DNA from: Nodularia sp. LEGE 06071
GTDB taxonomy: Bacteria > Cyanobacteriota > Cyanobacteriia > Cyanobacteriales > Nostocaceae
DNA length: 64,000 bases
Assembly: GCF_015207755.1 (NCBI RefSeq)
Contig: NZ_JADEWH010000002.1
Location: 186,001-250,000, forward strand
Direction: 5' to 3'
Both the position numbers and the translations under genes were made by a program. Under the pieces are notes generated by a model that was given only the letters and a program-made list of their open reading frames with translations, did not search any database and had not been told where the DNA came from. Of this stretch, positions 55,964-64,000 are shown one piece after another; the stretch's first letter is position 1; each line of letters begins with the position of its first letter.

Positions 55964-57007
55964 GTGGGGCTTTTTAGGAACTTTCGCTCATCATGGGACA
56001 TGGGTATCGATCTCGGTACTGCCAACACCCTAGTTTATGTATCTGGTAAAGGTATTGTACTCCAACAACCTTCTGTAGTGGCTATTGATCAAAACAGAAA
56101 GATCGCACTGGCAGTGGGGGAAGAAGCCAAAAAAATGCTCGGACGTACACCGGGAAATGTGATTGCTCTCCGTCCCTTGCGTGATGGAGTGATCTCTGAT
56201 TCTGACATTGCCGAGCTGATGTTAAAACACTTTATCCAACTCGTAAACGGGGGGAAATCACTGATTTCCCCGCGAATTGTCATTGGCATACCCAGTGGTG
56301 TGACAGGGGTAGAAAGAAAGGCTGTGTCAAATGCAGCTATCGAAGCTGGAGCCAGAGAAGTGTATTTAATTGATGAGCCAATGGCAGCAGCTATTGGAGC
56401 GGGGCTACCTGTTTCCGAGGCCACAGGCAATATGATTGTTGATATTGGTGGCGGGACAACAGAAGTTGCCGTGCTAAGTTTCCAGGGTACTGTCATCAGT
56501 GAATCAGTACGCATCGCTGGTGATGAACTAAACGAGTCCATCATTATGTATCTGAAAAAAGTTCATAACTTGGTGATTGGAGAATGGACTGCTGAAGATA
56601 TCAAGATTCGCATTGGTTCGGCTTATCCCAGCAACGAGCAGGATGATCTGATGATGGAAGTCCGGGGTATACACTTGCTTTCTGGTTTACCAAGAACTGT
56701 CACACTCAGAGGGGGAGAAATTCGTCAATGTATGTTGGAACCGCTAGGAGTAATCATAGAAGCTGTGAAGCGGACACTGGAACGGACTCCTCCAGAATTA
56801 GCCTCAGATATTATTGACAGAGGAATCATGATCGCTGGTGGTGGTGCTTTGCTCAGAGGCATAGATACTCTAATTAGTCATGAAACCGGGATTGTCACCC
56901 ACATTGCGGCTGATCCTCTTTGTTGTGTTGTACTGGGAACAGGTCGGGTGTTAGAAAACTTTGACCAGCTAGAACGAGTTCTGAGTGGGCGTTATGGCAA
57001 TAATTAG
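55964..57007 (+). CDS. mreB: Rod-shape actin-like protein MreB
   Basis: 347 residues of the actin/Hsp70 ATPase fold, starting at GTG (MGLFRNFRSSWDMGIDLGTANTL). Motifs: phosphate-1 loop DLGTANTLVYV, connect EPMAAAIGAGLP, phosphate-2 IVDIGGGTTEVAVLS and adenosine loop IAGGGALLRGID. It guides lateral wall growth and cell shape. First gene of mreB-mreC-mreD. Confidence 0.96.
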   Translation: MGLFRNFRSSWDMGIDLGTANTLVYVSGKGIVLQQPSVVAIDQNRKIALAVGEEAKKMLGRTPGNVIALRPLRDGVISDSDIAELMLKHFIQLVNGGKSLISPRIVIGIPSGVTGVERKAVSNAAIEAGAREVYLIDEPMAAAIGAGLPVSEATGNMIVDIGGGTTEVAVLSFQGTVISESVRIAGDELNESIIMYLKKVHNLVIGEWTAEDIKIRIGSAYPSNEQDDLMMEVRGIHLLSGLPRTVTLRGGEIRQCMLEPLGVIIEAVKRTLERTPPELASDIIDRGIMIAGGGALLRGIDTLISHETGIVTHIAADPLCCVVLGTGRVLENFDQLERVLSGRYGNN

Positions 57008-57102
57008 TCATAAACAACAGATATGGGCTTGTATTTGGGTTGCAGTTGAGTTTCATGTCAATAGGATCTAACATTTTAGGAATTGAGAAAAATAAGGTAT
57101 AG

Positions 57103-57867
57103 ATGGTTACTGTACGTCGTTGGTGGGAACGTAAATTACTACAAGTCGGGTTACTAACTGTAGTAGTGAGTAGTGCCTGGATGTTGAGACAGACGCAGGG
57201 TCATTTAGTGCTGGAAATGTACCAATTTGTCAGCCGTCCGTTGCAAATGTTACAAACAGGGACAAGTCCAGAAGAACGTCTTAATGATGCCCGCTTCTTG
57301 GAGTTGCAAACGCGGATAGCTGATTTAGAAAATCAAAATAAAAAGCTGAAAAATTTATTAGGCTACGTTGAGAAAGCCCCACTCTCATTACGCCCAATTC
57401 CAGCGCGGGTAGTGGGACGTAGTGCTGACCACTGGTGGCAACAAGTTACCCTGAATCGTGGCTCGAATGCTGGCATTGAAGAAGGCTTTATTGTCAAAAC
57501 GGATGGCGGCTTGGTGGGTTTGATAGAGAATGTCACTCCTAATACTAGTCGTGTGTTGTTAATTAGTGACCTCAAGAGTCAAGTAGGTGTAACAATTAAC
57601 CGCACATCAGCCAAGGGTGTTTTGCGGGGAGAGGCTTCGGCGGAGGCTGTACTGGAGTTTTATGAAAAAATGCCAAATGTTCAAGTAGGAGATTTAATTT
57701 CTACATCTACCTATAGTCAAAAATTTCCGGCTGGTGTGCCAGTAGGACGAGTTAAGTCTCTAGATTTGAAGCAATCTCCAGCATCAGTGGCAAAAGTTGA
57801 GCTTTTACCGCCAATACTGTCATTGGATTGGGTAGCTGTATATCCCTTCGTGCAAGATGCTGATTAG
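57103..57867 (+). CDS. mreC: Rod-shape-determining protein MreC
   Basis: 254 residues: an N-terminal membrane helix (LLQVGLLTVVVSSAWML), a coiled coil (ARFLELQTRIADLENQNKKL) and a periplasmic beta domain with NRGSNAGIEEGFIVKTDGGL and LISDLKSQVGVTINRT. It links MreB to the wall synthesis machinery. It starts 95 bases after mreB. Confidence 0.94.
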   Translation: MVTVRRWWERKLLQVGLLTVVVSSAWMLRQTQGHLVLEMYQFVSRPLQMLQTGTSPEERLNDARFLELQTRIADLENQNKKLKNLLGYVEKAPLSLRPIPARVVGRSADHWWQQVTLNRGSNAGIEEGFIVKTDGGLVGLIENVTPNTSRVLLISDLKSQVGVTINRTSAKGVLRGEASAEAVLEFYEKMPNVQVGDLISTSTYSQKFPAGVPVGRVKSLDLKQSPASVAKVELLPPILSLDWVAVYPFVQDAD

Positions 57868-57935
57868 TCATAGCCGACAAACCCAGAATTGGCAAACCAA
57901 AACTTTAGTGAGATTATTTAAAATCTCTGACAATA

Positions 57936-58574
57936 ATGAAGATGCCTTCATTTAGCGGTAGCAGGCATAGCAAGCCTAAAGCGCCACAGCGAAAATTTCC
58001 ACTGTTTAATCACCCCCTTGCGTCCTGGCATCCCGGTATACTTAAACTGCTCAATTGGTCAGTAACGTTTGGGTCTGTGCTGTTTTGTTTACTGATGTTA
58101 CCAACCCGCTTTTTGGGAATGGAATTATTGGGAATTGGGCCTAATTGGCTGTTAATTTGGGTGGTGGCTTGGAGTGTAAAGCGCTCGGTCTGGGAAGGAA
58201 TATTTGCCGGTATAGTTCTGGGACTACTTCAAGATGCTATGACATCACCTGACCCTACCCATGCGATTACTCTGGGTTGCGTTGGGTTTTTGACTAGTGT
58301 GCTGAAAAAGCAGCGTTTTATCCAAGAAGATTTTATTTCTATTGCTTTAATTGTCTTTGTGATGGCAGTTGTGGCAGAAACTATCTTTGGGTTGCAATTA
58401 AGTTTGATGGGTGATACCTACGACGGGCAAAGCCTACGCAAAGTGGAATATATTTGGGCATATTATCAACGGGGCGCTCTGGCTTCTGCCATTCTCAGTA
58501 GTCTTTGGGCCCCTGTCGTTTATTATCCTTTGAATCTTTGGTGGCAAAAAATGAAATTGTTAGAGCCGAGTTAG
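57936..58574 (+). CDS. mreD: Rod-shape-determining protein MreD
   Basis: 212 residues. A basic N-terminus (SGSRHSKPKAPQRKFP) precedes five or six membrane helices (LLNWSVTFGSVLFCLLMLP; WLLIWVVAW; GIFAGIVLGLLQDA; ISIALIVFVMAVVAETIFG). Family assignment rests on topology, size and the position after mreC. Confidence 0.85.
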   Translation: MKMPSFSGSRHSKPKAPQRKFPLFNHPLASWHPGILKLLNWSVTFGSVLFCLLMLPTRFLGMELLGIGPNWLLIWVVAWSVKRSVWEGIFAGIVLGLLQDAMTSPDPTHAITLGCVGFLTSVLKKQRFIQEDFISIALIVFVMAVVAETIFGLQLSLMGDTYDGQSLRKVEYIWAYYQRGALASAILSSLWAPVVYYPLNLWWQKMKLLEPS

Positions 58575-58744
58575 AGAATCAGGTTTCTAAATTTTTCGAG
58601 AATTTGGGCAAGCACTGGCAATTTTGATTCGAGCTAGAGTTGAGTAAGATACCACATAGCAAACAGTAGCTCCTGGATATTACTGTTGAAGTATCACGAC
58701 AGCAGCAGCTAGCGTGCAAAATATTGAAAGTACCGCCCAAAATT

Positions 58745-60022
58745 ATGGATAATTTCCCAGTGGTTGCTCAACTAAATTTATCTCTAACCAATGATACTCA
58801 GGAAAATGGGCTGATATTGCGAACTGACAAAAGCCCTCTGGGCATCCCAGAAACAGAGCTGGCGCGATCGCCAGTTGAATCTGATTTCCCAGAGAAACAG
58901 AGAATCGGCAGTGACTTTGACCGGGCGATGATGCAACGGTGTTTGGCTCTGGCGCGCCTAGCTCTGGGTCGCACTTCACCTAATCCGCTAGTGGGGGCGG
59001 TTGTTGTTAAAGATGGAGAGATTGTCGGCGAAGGGTTTCATCCCTGTGCCGGTGAGCCTCATGCAGAAGTTTTTGCTTTGAAAGCAGCAGGTGTGGGCGC
59101 TGACTCGACCCAAGAAAATCGCGCTTGTGGTGCCACAGTTTACGTTAATCTTGAACCTTGTAATCATCATGGACGCACTCCCCCTTGTTCAGAAGCGTTA
59201 ATCGCAGCTGGTGTGGCTAAGGTCGTTGTCGGTATCGTTGACCCAAATCCCTTGGTCGGTGGCGGAGGTATTGCTCGTTTACGTGCGGCTGGTGTTGAGG
59301 TAGTTGTCGGAGTAGAAGCCGAAGCCTGTTATCAGCTCAATGAAGCTTTTATCCATCGCATTCTCCATAAACGACCTTTGGGGATTTTGAAATATGCCAT
59401 GACTCTAGATGGCAAAATTGCTACTACCTCTGGTCACAGTGCTTGGGTGACAAACCAAGATGCTCGTAATGAAGTTCATCAACTGCGGGCCGGGTGCGAT
59501 GCCATAATTGTTGGTGGCAATACAGTCCGAAAAGATAATCCTTACTTAACCAGTCATCAGCTAGGAGCGCATAATCCCCTGCGGGTGGTGATGAGTCGTC
59601 AGCTCAACTTGCCTGAAGATGCCCGCCTGTGGCAAACTGCGGAGGCTCCCACTTTGGTGTTGACAGAGGAGGGTAGCTCACCTGATTTCCAACATTTCTT
59701 GCGCCAACAGGGGGTTGAGGTGGTAGAGTTAACATCCCTGACACCAGAATTGGTAATGACCAATTTATACGATCGCGGTTTTTGTAGCGTGCTATGGGAG
59801 TGTGGTGGTACTTTGGCCGCCAGTGCGATCGCTCAAGGTGCAGTACAAAAAATTCTGGCTTTTATTGCTCCTAAAATCATTGGTGGTAGTCATGCTGCGA
59901 CACCTGTAGGTGATTTAGGTTTGACGATCATGACCGAAGCCCTGAACTTGGAACGGGTTCGTTGGCGTGTTGTCGGTTCTGATTGCTTAGTTGAAGGTTA
60001 TTTGCCCCAAAAAAACTCATAG
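58745..60022 (+). CDS. ribD: Bifunctional riboflavin biosynthesis protein RibD
   Basis: 425 residues from the ATG at 58745; a TTG at 58724 opens the frame. A non-conserved N-terminal extension of about 55 residues precedes the deaminase domain, with zinc site HAEVFALKAAG and NLEPCNHHGRTPPCSEAL. The reductase domain follows (KYAMTLDGKIATTSGHSAW, DAIIVGGNTVRKDNPYL). It converts the GTP-derived pyrimidine to 5-amino-6-ribitylamino-uracil phosphate. It stands downstream of mreD by 170 bases, probably with its own promoter. Confidence 0.94.
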   Translation: MDNFPVVAQLNLSLTNDTQENGLILRTDKSPLGIPETELARSPVESDFPEKQRIGSDFDRAMMQRCLALARLALGRTSPNPLVGAVVVKDGEIVGEGFHPCAGEPHAEVFALKAAGVGADSTQENRACGATVYVNLEPCNHHGRTPPCSEALIAAGVAKVVVGIVDPNPLVGGGGIARLRAAGVEVVVGVEAEACYQLNEAFIHRILHKRPLGILKYAMTLDGKIATTSGHSAWVTNQDARNEVHQLRAGCDAIIVGGNTVRKDNPYLTSHQLGAHNPLRVVMSRQLNLPEDARLWQTAEAPTLVLTEEGSSPDFQHFLRQQGVEVVELTSLTPELVMTNLYDRGFCSVLWECGGTLAASAIAQGAVQKILAFIAPKIIGGSHAATPVGDLGLTIMTEALNLERVRWRVVGSDCLVEGYLPQKNS

Positions 60023-60027
60023 TTGTT

Positions 60028-60058
60028 AGTCCATAGCCAAGAGTTTTGACTATGGACT
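60028..60058. terminator. Hairpin between ribD and the small convergent gene
   Basis: AGTCCATAG (60,028-60,036) pairs with CTATGGACT (60,050-60,058). No U-run follows closely, so termination is likely but not certain. Confidence 0.45.
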
Positions 60059-60083
60059 GTAGGCTATTACGAGTTGATTATTC

Positions 60084-60299
60084 TTAACATTGGCGCTCAT
60101 AAGCAAGATCACGGATGAGGGTTAACCGAGACTGAATGTAGTCACTGAGGTAATCAGTTTCGTTGGGATCTAACGAGGCTTGCTTTGTAGTTTGTTTTAC
60201 CAGCCACTGTACCAAGCTAGGATCGTCCATCTGCAATAGTATCCTAGCTTGAGAATTTTCCACCACAGACCAAAGCTGACGCAGAATTTTAGGAGTCAT
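60084..60299 (-). CDS. Small conserved cyanobacterial protein of unknown function
   Basis: 71 residues: MTPKILRQLWSVVENSQARI, LLQMDDPSLVQWLVKQ and DYLSDYIQSRLTLIRDLAYE. Mostly helical and acidic, with no membrane segment. It is convergent with ribD. The coding character is supported by length, a clean ATG and an amphipathic pattern; the function is unknown. Confidence 0.65.
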   Translation of the reverse strand: MTPKILRQLWSVVENSQARILLQMDDPSLVQWLVKQTTKQASLDPNETDYLSDYIQSRLTLIRDLAYERQC

Positions 60300-60498
60300 T
60301 AAGACCTCAATTTAATCATGAGCTTAGCTGTTTTTAGATTACACAATTTAGTCGGCAGATTACGTCTGCATATACAACCTGAGACAACTATTATTAAAAA
60401 CTTAATAGAGGGATTTATAAGTTTATGAAGATTAAGTATTGCTTCACTACATTGATAAGTTAATAAAAAGTTACTTAAAAACTTTTTTTAGTATGGTT

Positions 60499-60589
60499 AG
60501 GACTTACGCACAAATTACGGAATAACGAACCACAGAAACGCAGAGAACACAGAGAAATAAGGGTTTGAGAGAGTTTTTGCGTAAGTCCT
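60499..60589. mobile_element. Small MITE-like element with 12-bp inverted ends
   Basis: AGGACTTACGCA (60,499-60,510) and its perfect reverse complement TGCGTAAGTCCT (60,578-60,589) bound a 91-bp element. The interior carries the dispersed ACCACAGAAACGCAGAGAAC repeat. No target duplication is clear. It lies in the 579-base gap between the small gene and the helicase; the rest of that gap (60,300-60,498 and 60,590-60,790) is AT-rich with no gene seen. Confidence 0.6.
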
Positions 60590-60791
60590 GATGGTAATTG
60601 TGTTTGATAGTTGTTTTAATCAAAATTATTTATAATTATGTCTTAAGTCGTCGCATTTTACTCAACTATTAGATATTTGCGAAATATAACAATTTTCCAG
60701 AGACTGTACTACATTAAAGAATAATCAACGACAGATGAACACAGATTTATCTGGGCTTTGTCTCAATGTATATAGCAATCCTCAATAATAA

Positions 60792-60824
60792 AGATCCCCG
60801 ACTTCTTCAAGAAGTCGGGGATCT
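60792..60824. terminator. Perfect 16-bp-arm hairpin after the helicase gene
   Basis: AGATCCCCGACTTCTT, one base, then the exact reverse complement. It is a common dispersed palindrome in cyanobacteria. Lying 55 bases past the helicase stop it may end that transcript. Confidence 0.6.
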
Positions 60825-60878
60825 GAGCTTTTCGGTGTTTGCTACTTCTGCTGGGTCTGAATAGCATCCGGGGAAGAT

Positions 60879-63800
60879 TTACACAGGGTTGTGTCCGGAT
60901 ACGACGATGAAACCCACAGAATCAAGCCGAATCTGTGGCTGACGAATACCGTCTAAAATGGCTGTACTCAACGCACTTTCTATTTGCAATTCTTCAGCGA
61001 GTGCAGAATCCTCGTTTTGCCGTTTAAGACGCAGGTTTAATTGCTCTACTTTTTTGTTCAATTTCTGTTCAGCAACTTGAGCATATTGTTCGTGCAATTC
61101 GATAAAGTCTGGATGGTTTAAGAGTAATTCCCCGGAACTACTACGGGCTTGAAGGCAGAAATTTTTCCACTCCCTAGCATCGACAAAAGCATCAATAATT
61201 CCTAAGCGCTCTTTTGCTAGATTAAAATCTCTGGATCTATCACTGTTTCTATCTTTATAAGGTCGTTGCAGGATATTTAAGAGCGATTTATCTTCAACCA
61301 AACTCATGGGATTAGAGCGACCATCAACAAAGATAGTTTCTAACATGGGGGGAAATAATGCATCAACCCGCCGCTTCAAAGTTTTGAATTGGGAATTATC
61401 TAGTTTGTGGGTTGTTAAAACCTGCTTTACGGCTTCTAAATGTGTTTCCACTACAAAATTGAATCGGAAACCAAACCATTCTTTACCTTCGGTAGCATCC
61501 CAAGTTTCATCAGTGCGCCATACAGCAAAAGCTTTACCTCTATCATCCCAATTTATATGGCTGACAAGTGCTTCTACTAATCCTTCGCCAATGCGAAAGA
61601 GTTTAGTACCAGAATTTTGGTTTGCTATCCGGCGATTGTAAGTACCAAATTGGTCTGTATTATTATTCGCAAAATGAGTTTTTAGCTCGTCTAGAGAAAC
61701 CAAAGTGCGCGTTGTTGGTTGATAACGCTTAATTTCGGCTGAGTTGGGATTATTGACTGATTTAAATCCCAGCGCATCACACATCCAGCCTTCAACTGCT
61801 TGTTTGATTTCTACATGACTTGCATCGTAATCATCAAGGTCTTGAAAATACTGGGTGGTATTTTCGTCGAGAATATCGATTTCATCGAGTGCAGTTTGCT
61901 CGCTAATTTTTAAGGTTTCGGCGGTGATTTGTTGCTGAATTGGCGAAATCATAGCTAATAATCCCGCAGCACCTGATTGAAACAAAGCTGTTTCTAATTC
62001 TTTGAGTTTCTCATCTACATAAAATTGTAGACTGGCAATTGATCTTTCAAAGATGTCAAACCCATTTTTGAGAACTTGATACCAAGCATTTTGGGTGCTG
62101 TCTTCTAAGAAAGGACCAAGCAAGGCATAAGATTGAATTCCGATTTTGCTGCCAATGCGGTCAAATCTGCCGATTCTTTGCTCTAATTGATTAGGTGACC
62201 AAGGCAGGTCAAAGTGAATGAAGCAGTCGGCAAATTGCAGGTTAAGTCCTTCTTCTCCAGAGCGATCGCATACTAAAATAAAGCAGTCGGGATTATTCTG
62301 GAATCTAGTTAAGTTTTCCGCCACTTTTTCTCGTGGTTCGCCTAATTGATGGCTGGCGATTGTCTCTGCACCGAAGCTATGAGATAAACGCTCTACAATT
62401 TGTTTACCAGATTGGACAAAACTTGTAAATACCACAATTTTCGGCAGAACATCTCCAGGAATGGGTCTGCGAATTCTATGCTGTATTCTGGTGATTAATT
62501 CTGGCTTATTTCTGCGAACACTGGCGGAAATTTTGAAGTATGTGGCTAGCTGATTTAGTAGCACTGTATTCAAATTTTCTGTGCGTTCACCTTCATCTAC
62601 AGGTTGACGCAGAATTTTTAAACAGGATTGCAAAATTTCTTCTTCCCCTGAAAATTTAGGGGTTGTAGTTAAGATGCGAAGCTCATTTTCTTTGAACTCT
62701 GGGATGAGTTGAGATGGGGTTTTACCTGTGAGACGGGCGTTAATTACCTGTTCTAATATTCCTAACCAAGTCCCAGAAGCGAGGAATAACAGGAGGAAAA
62801 TTTGCTGATAGGGCTGTTCTTTCGGGGCGAAAGTACGCCATTTTTCTATGAGTTCGTGAAGATCAAGCGATCGCTCATCTAAATCATATTCTTCTTTTGG
62901 TGTCACATCCCGATCAAAGATGACATCTTCCACCGCAGCGCGACGGTTACGCAGCATTCGTCGATGTAGCCGATAGGTTTCACTAATGTGGCTACGAATG
63001 GCTGGGATAATTTGCTCTTTCTCAGTGGATTTGGCTTTTAGAGACTTTTCTAAATTGTCCGCCTGATTGATCAAATACTCATCCTCTGCAAACAGTTTTC
63101 GCAGTTCCTTGAGATGAGTTTTCAGAACAGTGTCATTTGCACCATCTTGAAAAGAGAGGAGAAATCTGCCAATTTCCTGACAATTTGCCACTCTGGCGCG
63201 AAAACCTGCCAAATCATGCAACTTATAGGTGACTGGATCGAGCAGGTGCAACATGGCGAGAAAATCCTGCTCGTGGTTGAGGACAGGAGTAGCAGATAAT
63301 AAAAGTAAGCGATCGCTTTTATGAGCCAAATTTTTACAAGACTCAAAACGCTGACGCACTGCTGCATCCCTAGAAGTTGCCATAGCCGCAATATGGTGAG
63401 CTTCATCTAGAATTAAGCAGCCGATATTCGCTTTCTGGTTGATTCTGTGGACATCTTCCAGCGCCAGCACCACCACCCGTTTACCAAAATGGGAGATGTA
63501 AAATTTATTTTCTAACTCAGCCCGCCATTGTGGGAGTAAATATTGCGGAACCAATACCACCGCACCTTTTTTTGGTTCATCCAAGAGGAACTGACGGAGA
63601 ATTGCACCCGCTTCGATGGTTTTTCCGAGTCCCACCTCATCTGCTAATAAATAGCGCTGAATTGGGTCTTCTAGTACCCGCCGGACAACTTCCACTTGGT
63701 GAGGATAAAGTTCAATGTTCGCCGAAATCAACCCTCTCATCCCGCGACTGATAGCGCGTTGTTTAATTAGAGATTTAACAAAAGTTAATCTTTTGTCATG

Positions 63801-64000
63801 AAAATAGGGTGTTTCGTGACCCTTCATAGCCAGAGTTTCAATCGGGTCTGTGATGGGTATATTACAACGGACATAAATTTCTTGTTCCGTGGCAATTGTC
63901 GTCTTTTTGTCGGGTAAATCAATTTGATACATTTCTGCATCTTCATCCCAGGTACAAATTCGACCAATTAACCAGGTATCCTGGGTGGGAGAGCTAATGT
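60879..64000 (-). CDS. dpdE: SNF2-family helicase, DpdE-like (5' end beyond window)
   Basis: The frame is open through the right edge; about 1,039 residues are visible and the N-terminus is missing (upstream codons read QDTWLIGRICTWDEDAE). Helicase motifs: Walker A ADEVGLGKTIEAG preceded by LYPHQVEVVRRVLEDPIQRY, DEAH box LILDEAHHI, motif III LLLSATPV, and in the second half DRSGEEGLNLQ and QRIGRFDRIG. The C-terminal 400 residues are unlike RapA. The region around CNIPITDPIETLAMKGHETP fits DpdE, a helicase of the dpd system that inserts 7-deazaguanine bases into DNA. Other SNF2/RapA-like defence helicases are the alternative; further dpd genes would lie to the right. Confidence 0.65.
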   Translation of the reverse strand, partial: ISSPTQDTWLIGRICTWDEDAEMYQIDLPDKKTTIATEQEIYVRCNIPITDPIETLAMKGHETPYFHDKRLTFVKSLIKQRAISRGMRGLISANIELYPHQVEVVRRVLEDPIQRYLLADEVGLGKTIEAGAILRQFLLDEPKKGAVVLVPQYLLPQWRAELENKFYISHFGKRVVVLALEDVHRINQKANIGCLILDEAHHIAAMATSRDAAVRQRFESCKNLAHKSDRLLLLSATPVLNHEQDFLAMLHLLDPVTYKLHDLAGFRARVANCQEIGRFLLSFQDGANDTVLKTHLKELRKLFAEDEYLINQADNLEKSLKAKSTEKEQIIPAIRSHISETYRLHRRMLRNRRAAVEDVIFDRDVTPKEEYDLDERSLDLHELIEKWRTFAPKEQPYQQIFLLLFLASGTWLGILEQVINARLTGKTPSQLIPEFKENELRILTTTPKFSGEEEILQSCLKILRQPVDEGERTENLNTVLLNQLATYFKISASVRRNKPELITRIQHRIRRPIPGDVLPKIVVFTSFVQSGKQIVERLSHSFGAETIASHQLGEPREKVAENLTRFQNNPDCFILVCDRSGEEGLNLQFADCFIHFDLPWSPNQLEQRIGRFDRIGSKIGIQSYALLGPFLEDSTQNAWYQVLKNGFDIFERSIASLQFYVDEKLKELETALFQSGAAGLLAMISPIQQQITAETLKISEQTALDEIDILDENTTQYFQDLDDYDASHVEIKQAVEGWMCDALGFKSVNNPNSAEIKRYQPTTRTLVSLDELKTHFANNNTDQFGTYNRRIANQNSGTKLFRIGEGLVEALVSHINWDDRGKAFAVWRTDETWDATEGKEWFGFRFNFVVETHLEAVKQVLTTHKLDNSQFKTLKRRVDALFPPMLETIFVDGRSNPMSLVEDKSLLNILQRPYKDRNSDRSRDFNLAKERLGIIDAFVDAREWKNFCLQARSSSGELLLNHPDFIELHEQYAQVAEQKLNKKVEQLNLRLKRQNEDSALAEELQIESALSTAILDGIRQPQIRLDSVGFIVVSGHNPV

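Overview
The window is chromosomal DNA of a filamentous, heterocyst-forming cyanobacterium (Nostoc/Anabaena/Nodularia type). The evidence is a complete beta-carboxysome operon, photosystem I genes psaF/psaJ/psaL, the CO2-uptake NDH-1 genes ndhF-ndhD-cupB, the heterocyst regulators hetZ-patU5-patU3, many GCGATCGC (HIP1) octamers, and 7-bp short tandem repeats typical of Nostocales.

Layout. 1-300: 3' end of a GltS-type glutamate/Na+ symporter. 330-10,940: a lasso-peptide biosynthetic region. It has a PqqD-like leader-binding protein (B1), a Cys-His-Asp leader protease (B2) and a Nif11-like small peptide on the + strand. A minus-strand operon follows: Asn-synthetase-like cyclase (C), precursor (A), HPr-kinase-like kinase (K), an unknown protein, a broken methyltransferase and a cytochrome P450. 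Divergent to this lie an ABC exporter (D) and a nucleotidyltransferase-like protein. The predicted core peptide starts with Ala, has Asp at position 8 for ring closure and ends in Ser, so it resembles the C-terminally phosphorylated lasso peptide paeninodin. 11,100-16,830: rbcR-like LysR gene and ccmK2-K1-L-M-N-O (minus strand). 17,490-22,220: ndhF4-ndhD4-cupB (plus strand), divergent from ccm. Together these two blocks supply and fix CO2.

22,670-37,560 is mostly housekeeping: pdhB, secD-secF, GNAT acetyltransferases, a degenerate histidine kinase, tsaC-prmC, a Tic22-like protein, tRNA-Pro(UGG), an ACT-domain protein, an alpha/beta hydrolase, tsaD, and psaF-psaJ-psaL. 37,740-46,940: gmk and a RemA-like gene, rnc, a large membrane transglutaminase-fold protein without its catalytic Cys and His, hetZ-patU5-patU3, a conserved hypothetical, and the solanesyl diphosphate synthase gene. 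46,950-48,020 is a long non-coding stretch with a strongly structured candidate RNA that looks like 6S RNA. Next come murI, a TnpB remnant, the septal amidase amiC, a cation/proton antiporter, an EVE-domain protein, a SIMPL protein, ssb, mreB-mreC-mreD and ribD. The window ends inside a SNF2-type helicase that resembles DpdE of the DNA 7-deazaguanine (dpd) modification system; the rest of that locus lies beyond the right edge.

The most unusual points are: the lasso cluster (C-terminal Ser plus kinase, P450, decayed methyltransferase and Nif11-like peptide); a patU gene split by one in-frame TAA; an internal GTG start with a strong Shine-Dalgarno sequence in ccmM; repeat and MITE insertions inside or between genes; a pseudo-transglutaminase and a pseudo-histidine kinase; the 6S-like RNA; and the dpd-like helicase at the edge. 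All identities come from reading the sequence; no database search was run.
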